From Chondrosia reniformis (taxonomy: Eukaryota; Porifera; Demospongiae; Chondrillida; Chondrillidae), in NCBI GenBank assembly GCA_947172415.1, contig OX359193.1, forward strand, positions 124,001 through 188,000: a stretch of 64,000 bases of DNA. The letters are read 5' to 3'. The notes under the pieces are model-generated. The model had not been told where the DNA came from. It did not search any database and saw only the letters and a list, made by a program, of their open reading frames with translations. The translations under genes and the position numbers were made by a program. This document shows, piece by piece, positions 28,616 to 40,000 of the stretch. Positions within the stretch are counted from its first letter, which is position 1. Every line of letters starts with the position of its first letter.

Positions 28616-29045
28616 TTTAGAAAATTTCATTTACATTCATATTTGCCCTATCTCTCAATACGGACATTAAATTAGATTTTAATGTATATTTAGTGCCGTA
28701 ACTCTAACAAATGCCAAGATATGAAGCTAATACTTGATGTAAGCATTCACAGGCATGTATGAAACATTTCCTATGAGTTTAGAATATATCATGTAATTCA
28801 CTCGCAGGGTATATCCTGCAATATTTAATGAAGATTATTGGAGCTACAGTTGCATTAGAAATATTCTTTAGCATGGAAATTAGAATCTATATCTCTATCA
28901 GTACATGGAAATGGGTCACAAATACTGCATACGGGTGTAAGATTGCTTGGAACGATTCACTGGTCTGGAATTAAAGTGGAATATTTTGACGATTTCTCGA
29001 AAATAAGTGGGACCAGAAAAGTCATTCTCCTCAGCCTATGCAGAC
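28616..29045 (-). repeat. Right-flank remnants: inverted satellite monomer, 121-bp repeat and partial left arm
   Basis: 28616-28785 is a diverged monomer in inverted orientation. 28786-28906 is the second copy of the 121-bp flanking repeat. 28907-29045 matches part of the left arm (tgcttggaacgattcactgg, gacgatttctcgaaaata) after an internal deletion. It looks like the start of another decayed copy of the composite unit. Confidence 0.6.
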
Positions 29046-29278
29046 AGTACCATTGTAAAATGTAACTGAGAGGACTCAGGATATATGTCATGTAAATGCA
29101 TATATATATAGATGTGGGTAATAATATAATGTTTGGATTGATTAGAATAATATGATGTATAATGAGAGATGGAGCAAGTATGGTTTCCATCAAATTTCTA
29201 AATTGTAAAGTTTTGACTGTTAGTGTTGATTATGCAAAGGTAGTATGTGGCAATGTTTATGTACAATAAGAAAATGGT
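29046..29278. other. Non-coding stretch before ANKRD13, nothing recognised
   Basis: AT-rich sequence with a short TA run near 29100. No gene, RNA or clear repeat was seen. It probably includes the ANKRD13 3' UTR. Confidence 0.5.
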
Positions 29279-32200
29279 TCATTTCTCCTGTAGGGACAGC
29301 TTCAGAACCATTTCTAATTCTTCTTCTTCTCTCTTTCTAAATGAGTCATCTTCTAAGACAGTGTGCAGTGACAGTGCAACAGCAATCTGCAAGTCATCTT
29401 GAAAGGAGGGCTCTAAGTTTGTTGATGTGACTGGTTCTGGTAGTGTCAGTTTGCTTGGAGAAGTCTGAAATAAGAGATATGGCCTAATTGTAGCACTTTA
29501 TGATACATCAGTGCATACCTCTGAAGGCTGCTTTTCTTGATCCAATAAGCTCTGCTCAATTGCCATTTGTAGTAACTCCTCTTCATTGTACCCAACAAGG
29601 CCTGACCCAACTTCAGAGAAACAAGTATATATACATCCACTTACAGTAGTGATGAATGTCTGGCAATAGTTACCTCTGTTTAGCCTTTCATAGGATGGCG
29701 GTATTTCAAAGCAGGAATCACTAATCAGGCACTGTGCACATGGTCTGCTTGATGGCTCCCATACCTCACTGAGACCACCTTTAGTGGCAAGATGGGCTAC
29801 GGAAGTAGCTGGATGTCTCCTCTTCAGTCCTTCCTGCTCAGTTTGGGAGAGAAAGTGGGTCTCACCAATCTTGCCATTCATATCTTGTGACTTGTGATCT
29901 GTGCGTGAAGGTCCTCTTGCATCTGGAGCCATTTCAACATGAGGAACAGGACTACCACATCCATTCAAGTTACTAAATGTGACTTTGGCCGAAATCACAT
30001 GGAAAAGCGGAATCTCTGTAAGCAAATATGCAAAGCTTTTTAATACAATAGACGCATTATTATTAAATAATGTATAAACCAACGCTTACCAAACTTTATT
30101 GGAAAACCTGAAGGAAGCTGTAGAGTTATGAAATCCCTTAATTTGGCAAAATGTGTGTTTGATATAGCTAACAGGTCAACAATTGGTAGTATCTGCTCCT
30201 CCAGTTTCAATGGAAAGTCTTCAGACAACCAAATGGAGGCCTTAAGCTTCTGTACATTCTTCTTCTCCTCCACTGGCCTACCAAGAGCTACACAAGAACA
30301 CACATACACAACACTTCTATAGCACCATTATGAGACTCACTGTCATAGTCCTCCGGGTTTGTGGGTGGAGTGAGGTACTCTGATATGGTGAGCCGTGGTG
30401 CCTCATCACTGACAGTCTGTGTGACTGACTCTAGTGACTGTAGGGGCTGGACGTCCGCTACTCTGTTTTGAGCCGCTCCAAATAAGGTGTGGAGAGGAGT
30501 GGTGAAGTTACCTACAGCAAACAACAATTCATACCTTTAGCAAACACTTTTAGGGAAATGACATACTGAATAGGTATACATATAGCCCCATATATACATT
30601 ATAGAGCTATATATACATTATAGAGCTATATATACAGTATAGGACTATATATACAGTATAGCCCCATATATACAGTATAGGACTATATATACAGTATAGG
30701 ACTATATATACAGTATAGCCCCATATACATGTATATATATACAGTATAGGACTATATATACAGTATAGCCCCATATATATATATATACAGTATAGGACTA
30801 TATAGAGCTTGTGTACTTGTAGCTTGCTTCTTTAAGTTCTCTGGCAAGTGTTCAATGCGTGTTCTTGTGACCATTTCAAGACCTGCAACTGAAAACACTT
30901 TGGTATCATATCCATTCACCTGTTCAGATCTGTCGCTACGGAAACCCCAGATTCCACTTTTCTGTCTATGAAATAAAAAGGAAACCTCTGGTAATACTGC
31001 AGTCTCTCCCCCTACAGCTAACACAATAGTGCCCCTCCCCCTACAGCTAACACAATAGTGCCCCTCCCCCTACAGCTAACACAATAGTGCCCCTCCCCCT
31101 ACAGCTAACACAATAGTGCCCCTCCCCCTTCAGCTAACACAATAGTGCCCCTCCCCCTTCAGCTAACACAATAGTGCCCCTCCCCCTACAGCTAACACAA
31201 TAGTACCCCTCCCCCTACAGCTAACACAATAGTGCCCCTCCCCCTACAGCTAACACAATAGTGCCCCTCCCCCTACAGCTAACACAATAGTGCCCCTCCC
31301 CCTACAGCTAACACAATAGTGCCCCTCCCCCTACAGCTAACACAATAGTGCCCCTCCCCCTACAGCTAACACAATAGTGCCCTCCCCCTTCAGCTAACAC
31401 AATAGTGCCCCTCCCCCTACAGCTAACACAATAGTGCCCCTCCCCCTACAGCTAACACAATAGTGCCCCTCCCCCTACATTGCCCCAAATACCTTGCAAA
31501 AGAAATCTTTTGTGTATCTATTACAGTGTTGACAACGGGAGAAGACAATCTTGAGGCCACTGACATGTCTGTTACAGCCATGTTCTCAACTGTACTCATC
31601 TCTTGGGACCTTATCACAGTAGTAGTTATAGTACAGGTACATAGTATATATCAGTATACATAGTATTAGTATATATAGTATTAGTACAAATAGGAGGTAT
31701 TCAAATCACTATATGTTCATTTTCAGTAAACAGATCATTTTCAATGTATTCATACATATATAGCAATACATTCCTGATGGGAAGAACATACTTCAGTTTA
31801 ATCTCTTCTCTCCACACTGTCTTCTTTTCATGATCGATTTCAATGACTGTAGCACTCTCAGCTGTAGAAAATAGTGATGTGGTGAGGCAGTGTGTGGTGA
31901 TGTGGTGAGGCAGTGTGTGGTGATGTGGTGAGGCAGTGTATGGTGATGTGGTGAGGCAGTGTGTGGTGATGTGGTGAGGCAGTGTGTGGTGATGTGGTGA
32001 GGCAGTGTATGGTGATGTGGTGAGGCAGTGTGTGGTGATGTGGTGAGGCAGTGTGTGGTGATGTGGTGAGGCAGTGTGTGGTGATGTGGTGAGGCAGTGT
32101 ATGGTGATGTGGTGAGGCAGTGTATGGTGATGTGGTGAGGCAGTGTGTGGTGATGTGGTGAGGCAGTGTGTGGTGATGTGGTGAGGCAGTGTGTGGTGAT

Positions 32201-33381
32201 GTGGTGAGGCAGTGTGTGGTGATGTGGTGAGGCAGTGTGTGGTGATGTGGTGAGGCAACCTTGGCCTTGAAATATAAAGGTTTGGTTTCCCCTGATCCAG
32301 TTCATCTTCTCAAAACCAACCAAAGTGGTGTCAACCCTCACAGTGGCACCTGCAAACACACAAATAATGATACACTACAGCCCATGGGTGGGGGGGAGGG
32401 AAAGGGAGACCTTTCTTCCATATACGGTATGTGTCATTGGGGCACAGCCGAGTAACAAAGGGAACTACAGAAGAGATAAAGAAGCATGAGCGAGAGAGAG
32501 AGATAGGGAGAGGGAGAGGGAGAGGGAGAGGGAGAGGGAGAGGGAGAGGGAGAGGGAGAGGGAGAGGGAGAGGGAGAGGGAGAGGGAGAGGGAGAGGGAG
32601 AGGGAGAGGGAGAGGGAGAGGGAGAGGGAGAGGGAGAGGGAGAGGGAGAGGGAGAGGGAGAGGGAGAGGGAGAGGGAGAGGGAGAGGGAGAGGGAGAGGG
32701 AGAGGGAGAGGGAGAGGGAGAGGGAGAGGGAGAGGGAGAGGGAGAGGGAGAGGGAGAGGGAGAGGGAGAGGGAGAGGGAGGGTCCCATTATGGACTGTCT
32801 CTCACCCCATGAGGAGAACTCCCATTTCATTTCTATGTAGAAATCAGAGCTGGACTCTAGACGCTCCAGTAGAAGGGGGACATCCCTGTTTCTAAACTGC
32901 TCCATGCATTGGTCACGCCTCTCCATCACCATGCCAATGACTTCACGATTACCAGAGCAAACAGCTTCATGCAAAACTAGAGCAAGTTGAAGGAACTTAC
33001 TTCCAAACCAACTAGCATGCGCACCACACTAAATGACAAATACTGGCCTGCTCACTACATACGTACCAGGCCAGTGGTGACGGTTGCACGCCATAACATC
33101 GGCACCGTGCTTCAAGAGCTCTCGAACGCATTCACCGCGTGACATGGTGGTCGCCAGGTGAAGAGGAGTTCTACCACGTGGGTCCACCTTCTCGATATCA
33201 CACTGAAGAGAGACACATTATAGAACAGCATTGCCTTATTAGGTCACCCACACATACTGAGTGGTACTGAAGATTCACAGCGTAATAGTCTTACTTGCTT
33301 GTCTGTTAGGAGCTCTCGTAGACTGGCCAAGTCGTTTAACCACACAGCATTGTGAAGAGGGTATTCAAGTCTGTCGGCCAT
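29279..33381 (-). CDS. ANKRD13: ANKRD13-family ubiquitin-binding ankyrin protein
   Basis: The start is [20 protein letters not shown] (ATG at 33381). Ankyrin repeats follow ([33 protein letters not shown]), then [49 protein letters not shown] and NQTFIFQGQ. Then come the GPCR-chaperone-like central domain ([48 protein letters not shown]) and C-terminal ubiquitin-interacting motifs [28 protein letters not shown] and [15 protein letters not shown]. In vertebrates ANKRD13A/B/D bind K63-ubiquitinated receptors on endosomes. Four large introns carry four different tandem repeats, so the exon chain is interrupted by low-complexity sequence. Confidence 0.92.
30585..30805 (+). repeat. AT-rich 19-bp repeat in an ANKRD13 intron
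   Basis: About 11 units built on acagtatag(gactat or ccccat)atat, ending in a short TA run. Confidence 0.8.
31012..31480 (+). repeat. 29-bp minisatellite in an ANKRD13 intron
   Basis: About 16 tandem copies with core ctaacacaatagtgcccctc followed by cccctacag. Copies differ at one or two bases. The cctacag looks like a splice acceptor, but on the strand opposite to the gene. Confidence 0.9.
31872..32257 (+). repeat. 23-bp minisatellite in an ANKRD13 intron
   Basis: About 16.6 copies of gatgtggtgaggcagtgt(g/a)t plus ggt. It fills the intron almost from acceptor (about 31868) to donor (about 32257). The long Pro/His/Thr frames across it are artefacts. Confidence 0.9.
32503..32780 (+). repeat. 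(GGGAGA)n hexamer array, about 46 copies
   Basis: A pure polypurine run on plus and polypyrimidine on the transcribed strand, inside the ANKRD13 intron after the MKWEFSSW exon. It is perfect to the eye, suggesting youth or ongoing slippage. Confidence 0.95.
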
Positions 33382-33441
33382 CGAATATATACGCTAGTGT
33401 AGTTATCACTGGGGATTCCCCTTGGCTAGAGGTCGAATAAG
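33382..33441. promoter_or_regulatory. 60-bp bidirectional promoter of ANKRD13/GTF2H1 with NF-kB consensus
   Basis: The start codons diverge with 60 bp between. GGGGATTCCCC at 33411-33421 is a perfect palindromic kB site. A role is inferred; animals this deep do possess NF-kB. Confidence 0.5.
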
Positions 33442-35686
33442 ATGTCTGATGAGCGGATTTTACTGGAGTTTCCGAGAACGCGACACAAAAAGCAGGATGG
33501 TATTCTATATCTGAGCGACTCCAGGATATTCTGGGTGGAAGAGGTCACTGGAGAGTATAAGATCAACTACCACTATTCTCAGATTAAGAGCCAGCGGATC
33601 AGTCCGGACTCTGATCCCAAAGTTCAGCTGCAGATACTCCTAAATGACGCTGGCTCCTCGTGTCGATTTCATTTCACAGGAAGTAGCGCCAGACTAGAGA
33701 GGGACAGGGCAAAGGAGTTGTTGCAAGGCCTTCTTCCTCAGTTCAAATCTGCCAAAATGGACGGTGATTTGGAGGAGAAGAGCAGAATACTGGCAAAGGA
33801 ACCAAACACTCATCAGCTGTACAAAGAGCTGGTAATGGGCGGAGTGGTGACAGCTGAAGAGTTCTGGGCCAGTCGGAAGGTGAGTAAGTTCTTAATCACA
33901 TGAGTGTCACACGAGTGTCACATGACATTATTTGAAGGATTTGTTAGAGAAGAGTGCGAGCAAGTCACAGGAGCAGAACCAGTTGTCTGGTCTTCCCTCA
34001 GCCTTCCTGGTAAGTGCCACTCTCCAACCCACATGTGCACAAGGTCTGTAGTTGGCAGGTGATCCCTCCCTTGAGTACCAGTTACTTGTTGCCTGCAGGC
34101 AGATGTTCAAGCCACAGCTGGTGGGACCAATGCTATACAGTACAACATCACCGCTGATACTATTGCAGCCATCTTTAGGACATACCCTTCAGGTAAATTC
34201 TATTCTCAATTGAAAAACTTGAAACTAAATTCAAATTTATATACAATTAGTAAAGTCAAAGCATGATGAGCTGGTTCCACATGAGGTATGTGTGAGGATA
34301 GAGGTACTTCCTGCATCATATGATAATCACATGGTTGTCATGTGACACTCAGATGACTGATAAAGAATTTTGGGGGAAATTCTTGCAAACAACGCATTTT
34401 CATCGTTCACGATCCGGAGCTTCATTGAGTGGAGGACTGTTTTCAGAGTGTCTGGCTGCCGAACTGAAAGGTAAGGCACTCAAATATTGAAAGAACAGCT
34501 AAAATTCTCCTGTTACTCAATTAGGTATGCAGGAATCCTCTGTGTCTGCTGGTCCTGACCTGCTGGGTCTCGAGGAGGACCCTGGAGACGAGGTTGGTCA
34601 AGCTTCTGGTTCTGTTTGTCAGTATAGTATAGCATGTGACTTGTAGGGATACGGTCAGGGGCTCACCGACAAGACAGTCTTGTCCAAAGATATTCTCACC
34701 AGATGTAATGCCCATAGCACAATGATCCTCAAAGCACTCACTGCTGCAGAGTAAGAAATTCATTTATCATCATCACTTGACTCTGGATTTTACTCTACCC
34801 ACTTCTGTCTCCTGATCATCAATTGTTAAGTAAACTTTGGTTCCACCCATTAGTTCATTGTACTCCTCAGGAAACCTGAGTGGGTAGGGTTAAATCCAGA
34901 GTCAAGTGATGACCAAAGCTTAAGATCAGCTTTTGATCTCCAAGCTCTCTATATTGCAACATTCGCTCTTGCCCGCACTGTCAGCCATTTTTGTATCTGC
35001 CCTGTATCAACTCAGTGACACTGCCTCAGTTCACAAGCAAAGTCTTAGAGAACACGTTATTCCAACCTCTGATGTTCTGGAAGACACCACCTGTGAAGTT
35101 TCACCAACCTTAGAAATTGCAGCTACTGTAGTTAATGAAAGGGTAAAACCCTCTCGTAACTTTAAGCTACTAATGAAGGAGTTATCCCAATGGAAGGCTG
35201 ACCTCACAGATGTTGGTCTCCAAGGCAACCAGGAACAAGTTGTCAAGTTACTGACACCTGGTACAGAAATATCACTTGTCAACTCGCAAAGTACAAAGGT
35301 CGAAGGTGAGAGGTCACAACCATTTTATTGTAGTACATGACTGCTCCTTTGCTATCAGTCTCAGAAGATGTGAGCTTCATGATGAAGAAGGAATACGCTA
35401 AACTAAATGAACTGCTGCGTCACTTCTGGTCCTGTTTCCCAGTCACCACTCCTCAGTTGGAGGAAAAGGTACAATGTCCCCCCAAAGTATAGTTAATTAG
35501 ATGGCCTACCCACCACCCCCCACCCCTCAGGTACAAAGGATGGCTCAGTCACTGCAGAGTGTGCAGTTTGACCACACACAAGTACCTGGTACCGACACCT
35601 CGTTGTTCCAGCACCTTTACCTCTTGAAGGAGACGGCACTCAACAAGTACCAACAGTGGCTTGAAAGGCGGCCCTCAAGAATGTGA
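33442..35686 (+). CDS. GTF2H1: TFIIH subunit p62
   Basis: The first exon encodes [20 protein letters not shown], the PH/PTB domain ([58 protein letters not shown]). BSD domains follow: [30 protein letters not shown], then [29 protein letters not shown] and [18 protein letters not shown]. The C-terminal part holds [35 protein letters not shown] and a final [16 protein letters not shown]. In the family p62 is the TFIIH core subunit contacting XPB/XPD and acidic activators. Order and length fit. It ends 178 bp from the convergent PRR11-like gene. Confidence 0.93.
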
Positions 35687-35864
35687 TTAGTCACTTGCAG
35701 TCACCATGGTTACCAGCTGTTTTTATGTCATTAAATTGTAACTCTATTTCAACATTGCAGATCACATGTGATCAATTTATACAACTTAATGGCAAATTGT
35801 TTTAATATCAGTAATGATTATCAGTTTTGTTCAATACAAGTTTACAAAGTGCATTAAAACAACT
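35687..35864. other. 3' intergenic interval between convergent GTF2H1 and PRR11-like genes
   Basis: AT-rich sequence with attaaa/attaaaa polyadenylation-like hexamers on plus. No other structure was seen. Confidence 0.4.
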
Positions 35865-36914
35865 CTAGTTCTCTTGTTCCTCTGGGAGTGGACTGTCAAA
35901 GGCTCCTGGGCTAGCCACCTTTGTGCGGGACGGACTGGGAGTTCTCACATTGGCAAACTTCTTTAGCAACAGGTGGTTGAACAGTGGAACCATATTGGAG
36001 GTACTGCCAGCCTGTTGTCTGCCCCACCCCTCAATGGGCGTGCCCCCAGGAGATCTAATATGTATGCATATATACGTAGCTGTAAGGAGTGTCTGGTTGG
36101 GCAAAAGAACTGACCTTTCTTGTGTTGTCCTCCTCAACCTCTTCCTACCTCCGGAACCTTGTAGCTGCTTGACAATGTCTCCGTTTACCTGGTTCACCTT
36201 TACTGTCGGGTTTGAAGAAAGGTCACACAGCGGTCGCCTCTGAAAAGAAATGGATGGATTGGGTGATCAGTGAAGGCACTCAATTCAGTGAACATCTCAC
36301 CTCTAAAGATGGCTCCAATGTAGCTACTTGAGGTACGGGAGGGGGAGGGGGAGGGGGCGGGGGCGGGGCTGCGGGTATCTTAGATGCATGCTTGCTCTTT
36401 AATCTGTGAGAAAACCTTTTTCCTGAAGGTGTGAGAGCGCTGCCTCTACAATCTAACAAGTGGAGAGAGTCTAACATTCTAGAAAACAGCACTGACTGTA
36501 CAAAATAAATATGCGTTAACCTTGCGAATATTCAAACACTTTGACCATATTGTCTTTCATCTTTAGCAGTTCCGAGCAACACTCCTCTTCCGAGGGCGCT
36601 TCGTATCCAGCCTCTCTCCCACTCCAGAGGGACATCATTCGAATCTTGAGGTAGGAGAGCAGACCTGCAGATTCCGCTTCCTCTCTCCGTCTCTTCCTCA
36701 GGATGTCACTGTACGCTTTTGGATTATTTTTTAAAAATGTAAATAATTCTTCAAGTCCATTTTCCGTATTGACTGAAATCTGTCTTTCAAACTCATCCTT
36801 TGATATTCTGCTGCAGTAAGATTTCCTCAGTGGAGTGGCGTCATCAAACTCTTCTAGTACTTCAGCCATTGTTCTTTGCAATTTGCATGTACTGTTTAAA
36901 TCATTGCCCGCCAT
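35865..36914 (-). CDS. Proline-rich protein similar to PRR11
   Basis: The start MAGNDLNSTCKLQRTMAEVL (ATG at 36914, context CAAAATGGCGGGC) is preferred; an upstream in-frame ATG at 36989 and a downstream MAEVLEEF also exist. The first exon has ELFTFLKNNPKAYSDILRKR, SYLKIRMMSLWSGRE and SELLKMKDNMVKVFEY. An intron with acceptor at 36453 joins in frame to DCRGSALTPSGKRFSHRLKS and a run of ten prolines. The last exons give VNGDIVKQLQGSGGRKRLRR and RSPGGTPIEGWGRQ...LFNHLLLKKFANV, ending SPLPEEQEN. The RSPGGTP plus (L/R)(K/R)KF...PSP tail and the polyproline block resemble vertebrate PRR11, a cell-cycle protein. The match was judged by eye only. Confidence 0.55.
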
Positions 36915-37040
36915 TTTGGGCACGTGACCAGAAAGTTGTTCTGTACGCGGAAAGACTAAGTTTTTGCTGCATGCCTGGTGTAGTATCATACATCGCCCTA
37001 TATCTGTAGCATACGTTACTGCACAACGCGCGTTTCACTG
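36915..37040. promoter_or_regulatory. 126-bp bidirectional promoter of PRR11-like/BRIP1
   Basis: Contains CACGTG at 36921-36926 (in gggcacgtgacc, an E-box). A YY1-like CGCCATTTTGG overlaps the minus-strand start codon. No TATA box was seen. Confidence 0.45.
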
Positions 37041-40000
37041 ATGGTTGACGTAAATCGTCCAACGGGAGCAATGGATGGGGCGCAAGAGCAGCACAACGTT
37101 CCGGTGGCGGGAGTACACGTCAAGTTTCCCTGTAAACCGTACTCCAGTCAGAAACAGATGATGTTTAAGGTGATGCACTACACACTAATACTTATTGCGA
37201 TTGGTCAAGAGCTCCAGACATTAATCCACCACCCTCCATGACGCGTGGGTGGTCCATCTGTATTGACAGAGGGCAGTTGTATATTGTTAGGTCATTCGAA
37301 GTCTTCAAAACAGAGAACACGCGTTGTTGGAGAGTCCAACTGGTACTGGTAAAACACTGGCACTTCTCTGCTCCTCACTGGCTTGGCTACAGAAAGGTAC
37401 ATCCATAGGAAACGTGTACTTTAAGTGGTTACCTTGGTTACTGTTTGTTCCTTAGAAAAGCAATCACTTCAGCCCCCTAATGAAGGTAGACTTACTTTTC
37501 AAGTGTATCTATGCCTTTGATAACCACGACTCCCTGTACTAGAACTGTTGCCTTCATCTTCGGAACCTCAAAATGGTGCTGCTGCAAGTGAAGTGCAGTG
37601 TCATTGCCGATGCCACATAAAACAAGGTTTGTTCAATTGCATGTGATTTAGAGTAGTGTTGTGAAATGTGTATTATTCAAGGCAGTACTGTCCAATCGCT
37701 TTAGTACCAATCAAGTCAGAGTTTGTCAAAGATGGAGTCCCAGACTGTCCGGCAGAGGTGCAGGGCTGTAGAGGGGAGACATCAAGGGACACAGTGAGTG
37801 CTCCGTGTAAGAGAAGCTGTGCAGAAAAGGAGAAAGAGAGAGTTGCTGACGAGGCACCTCAGACAGCCGGTGAGGTGATCCCTGGGCCTGTGGGCACCTC
37901 TTCCGTTGGACACGATGAAGTGGACTTTGCTGCACCAAAGAAGAAATATGTTAATCCATGGAAGGTAACTTAGCTAGCCAGCTTTGTTCTGCTGATGAAA
38001 TGCAACTGTGAAACACTTGTGGTTTGACTGATAACTGGTATATAAATGTATGTATTTGTAGAGCACGAGGGGCAAGAGGAAGAGGAATAGAGGAGTAGTG
38101 TATGAGGACAGTGGAATGGATATTACTGCCACACAATCTGTGGACCCCACCCTCCAGCCTAATAGCCAGGGTTTACCCACTTGGAGGATGGAAATGAAGA
38201 ACGAGTCAGGTAATGTACTGCTAAACATATTCACTTTATCTGATACACTGTGCTCTGTAATGCGTGCAGTAACCACTGTAGAAGGCCAGGACTCTCTGAA
38301 GACCTCCTCAACTGCTGCTCCCGAGTCCAAGGTCTGTCTGTTGTGTGACTGCTACGGCAAAGCTAAGGAGAAACAGCTTGAGACAGTCTCAGTCAACAAG
38401 AAGCAGAAAGTGGAGAGGAACTCTGCCAATCGACTGCCAAAAATATACTTTGCCACTCGTACACACAAGCAGATTCACCAAGTTGTACATGAACTGAGTC
38501 GGACAGCTTACAAGGATGTCAGGTAGGCCTCATGGTGCACCGTGGTCACATGATTGTCACCTGACTGCAAATGGCTCTAGAATGACCATTCTGGCTAGCA
38601 GAGAGCACTATTGCATTCATCCAGAAGTTTCAAGAAGTAAAAGCAAAAAAGATGAATGTAGCAAGTTAATAGATTTTAGGGTAAGTATCCTTGTTTCTGG
38701 TTCAAAATCATAAATTTAGTTTGGGATCACCTTCCTGCCACTTGCAGCCTGACTGTGCCTACTATTCCTTGCACAAACGTCTGTCCACGCAAGCCAACAT
38801 CCAATCAGCCGGACTCCAGTCTGCCTGGGACGTTGAGGACCTCACCAGAGTGGGACAGCAACACAAGGTTAACATATTCTGTGCATCATGTGACATCCAC
38901 ATGACATTCATGTGATGAGCTTTCAATTTTACATAGGCCTGTCCATATTTTGTAAGTCGATCACTCAAAGATGAAGCTGACATTGTGTTTTGTCCTTATA
39001 ACTATATTGTGGAACCAGGTATCCGATCATCTGTGAGTAGTGCCACCCTCCCATCCACCCACCCTCCCACCCACCACCCTCCCATCCATCCATCCATCCA
39101 CCCACCCTCCCATCCATCCACCCATCTATCATCCATCCACCCACCCACCCTCCCATCCATCCACCCATCCACCCATCCATCCACCCACCCATCCCTCCAC
39201 AGATGGACATATCTATTGAGGGACAGGTGATCATATTTGATGAAGGTCACAATATGGAGGACAGTGCCAGAGAAGCTGCTAGTTTCAAGGTGACCAACTT
39301 TGATCTTATTGATGTTCAGCAAGACATTGATAGAGTGATGGATGAGTTGAAGAAAGTTCGTAAGTCCACCAGTTACAAGCACCTCTCTCAACCTCACACG
39401 ATGTAAGCATGGATATCTGTCTACAGCCAAGTACAAAGACCATCCGTGGTTCTCCTCCAATCTGCAAGCCTATAATATTATTAGGACTATGGTGAGACCT
39501 AATTAATATTCTGATATCATTGCTATAAATAGTAATGCTTACAACAGATTCAGAATGTGATGACTTGGATGTCAAAGCAGTCCAATGCTCTTCCTCATTC
39601 TGGGTACCAGGAGTCATATAAAGTTTGGTATGGGAATGACATTGTTCAAGAGTTGCAATCTGGAATGGAAATCACACCACAGACCTATACTATTTATATG
39701 GTAAAGATTAATATGCTACCTACTCCATTGCTTCTATATAAATGCATTCTTCTACAGTCTCATCTGGAAACAATTCTCTCATCTAAAGGAGACTTTCTAG
39801 AGTGAGTTTACTGACCTTTAACCTGTCACTGTGTGTATCTGCTGTCTCCCTCACAGAGACCAGAGGCTTCAGCAGCACTTCCACGGAGCCACGCCCCCTA
39901 CACTCTCAACAGTATTGCGCGCAATCATAGAGCAACTGCTTTGTATTGTTGGGTACATCTACCAGGAGGACCAGAAATATAAGGACGACTTCAGGTGAGA

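Larger units (their letters stand above)
13151..28906. mobile_element. Composite foldback/satellite element, about 15.8 kb, bracketed by 121-bp direct repeats
   Basis: No host exon was found here. An imperfect 121-bp segment starting atatcatgtaattcactcgc occurs at 13151-13271 and again at 28786-28906. Between them lie one left arm in inverted orientation, four right arms in direct orientation, and about 55 copies of a 169-bp satellite. The arms look like the long terminal inverted repeats of a non-autonomous foldback/MITE-like DNA element, with the satellite amplified inside it. No transposase, reverse transcriptase or integrase motif was seen. Target-site duplications could not be fixed. The class assignment is inference. 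Confidence 0.7.

Noticed and set aside
13151..28906. Retroviral or LTR element suggested by the 121-bp direct repeats
   Set aside because: No reverse transcriptase, protease, integrase or primer-binding site seen, and the arms are inverted rather than only direct.
31701..32359. Long Thr/Ser/Pro/His frames on minus
   Set aside because: Frames through the 23-bp intronic minisatellite; the ANKRD13 exons on either side splice around it.
32431..32974. Long Arg/Gly and Ser/Leu frames
   Set aside because: Products of the GGGAGA hexamer array in an intron.
36280..36492. Separate start MLFSRMLDSLHLLD for the polyproline exon
   Set aside because: A splice acceptor at cttgttag/ATTG joins it in phase to the upstream PRR11-like exon.
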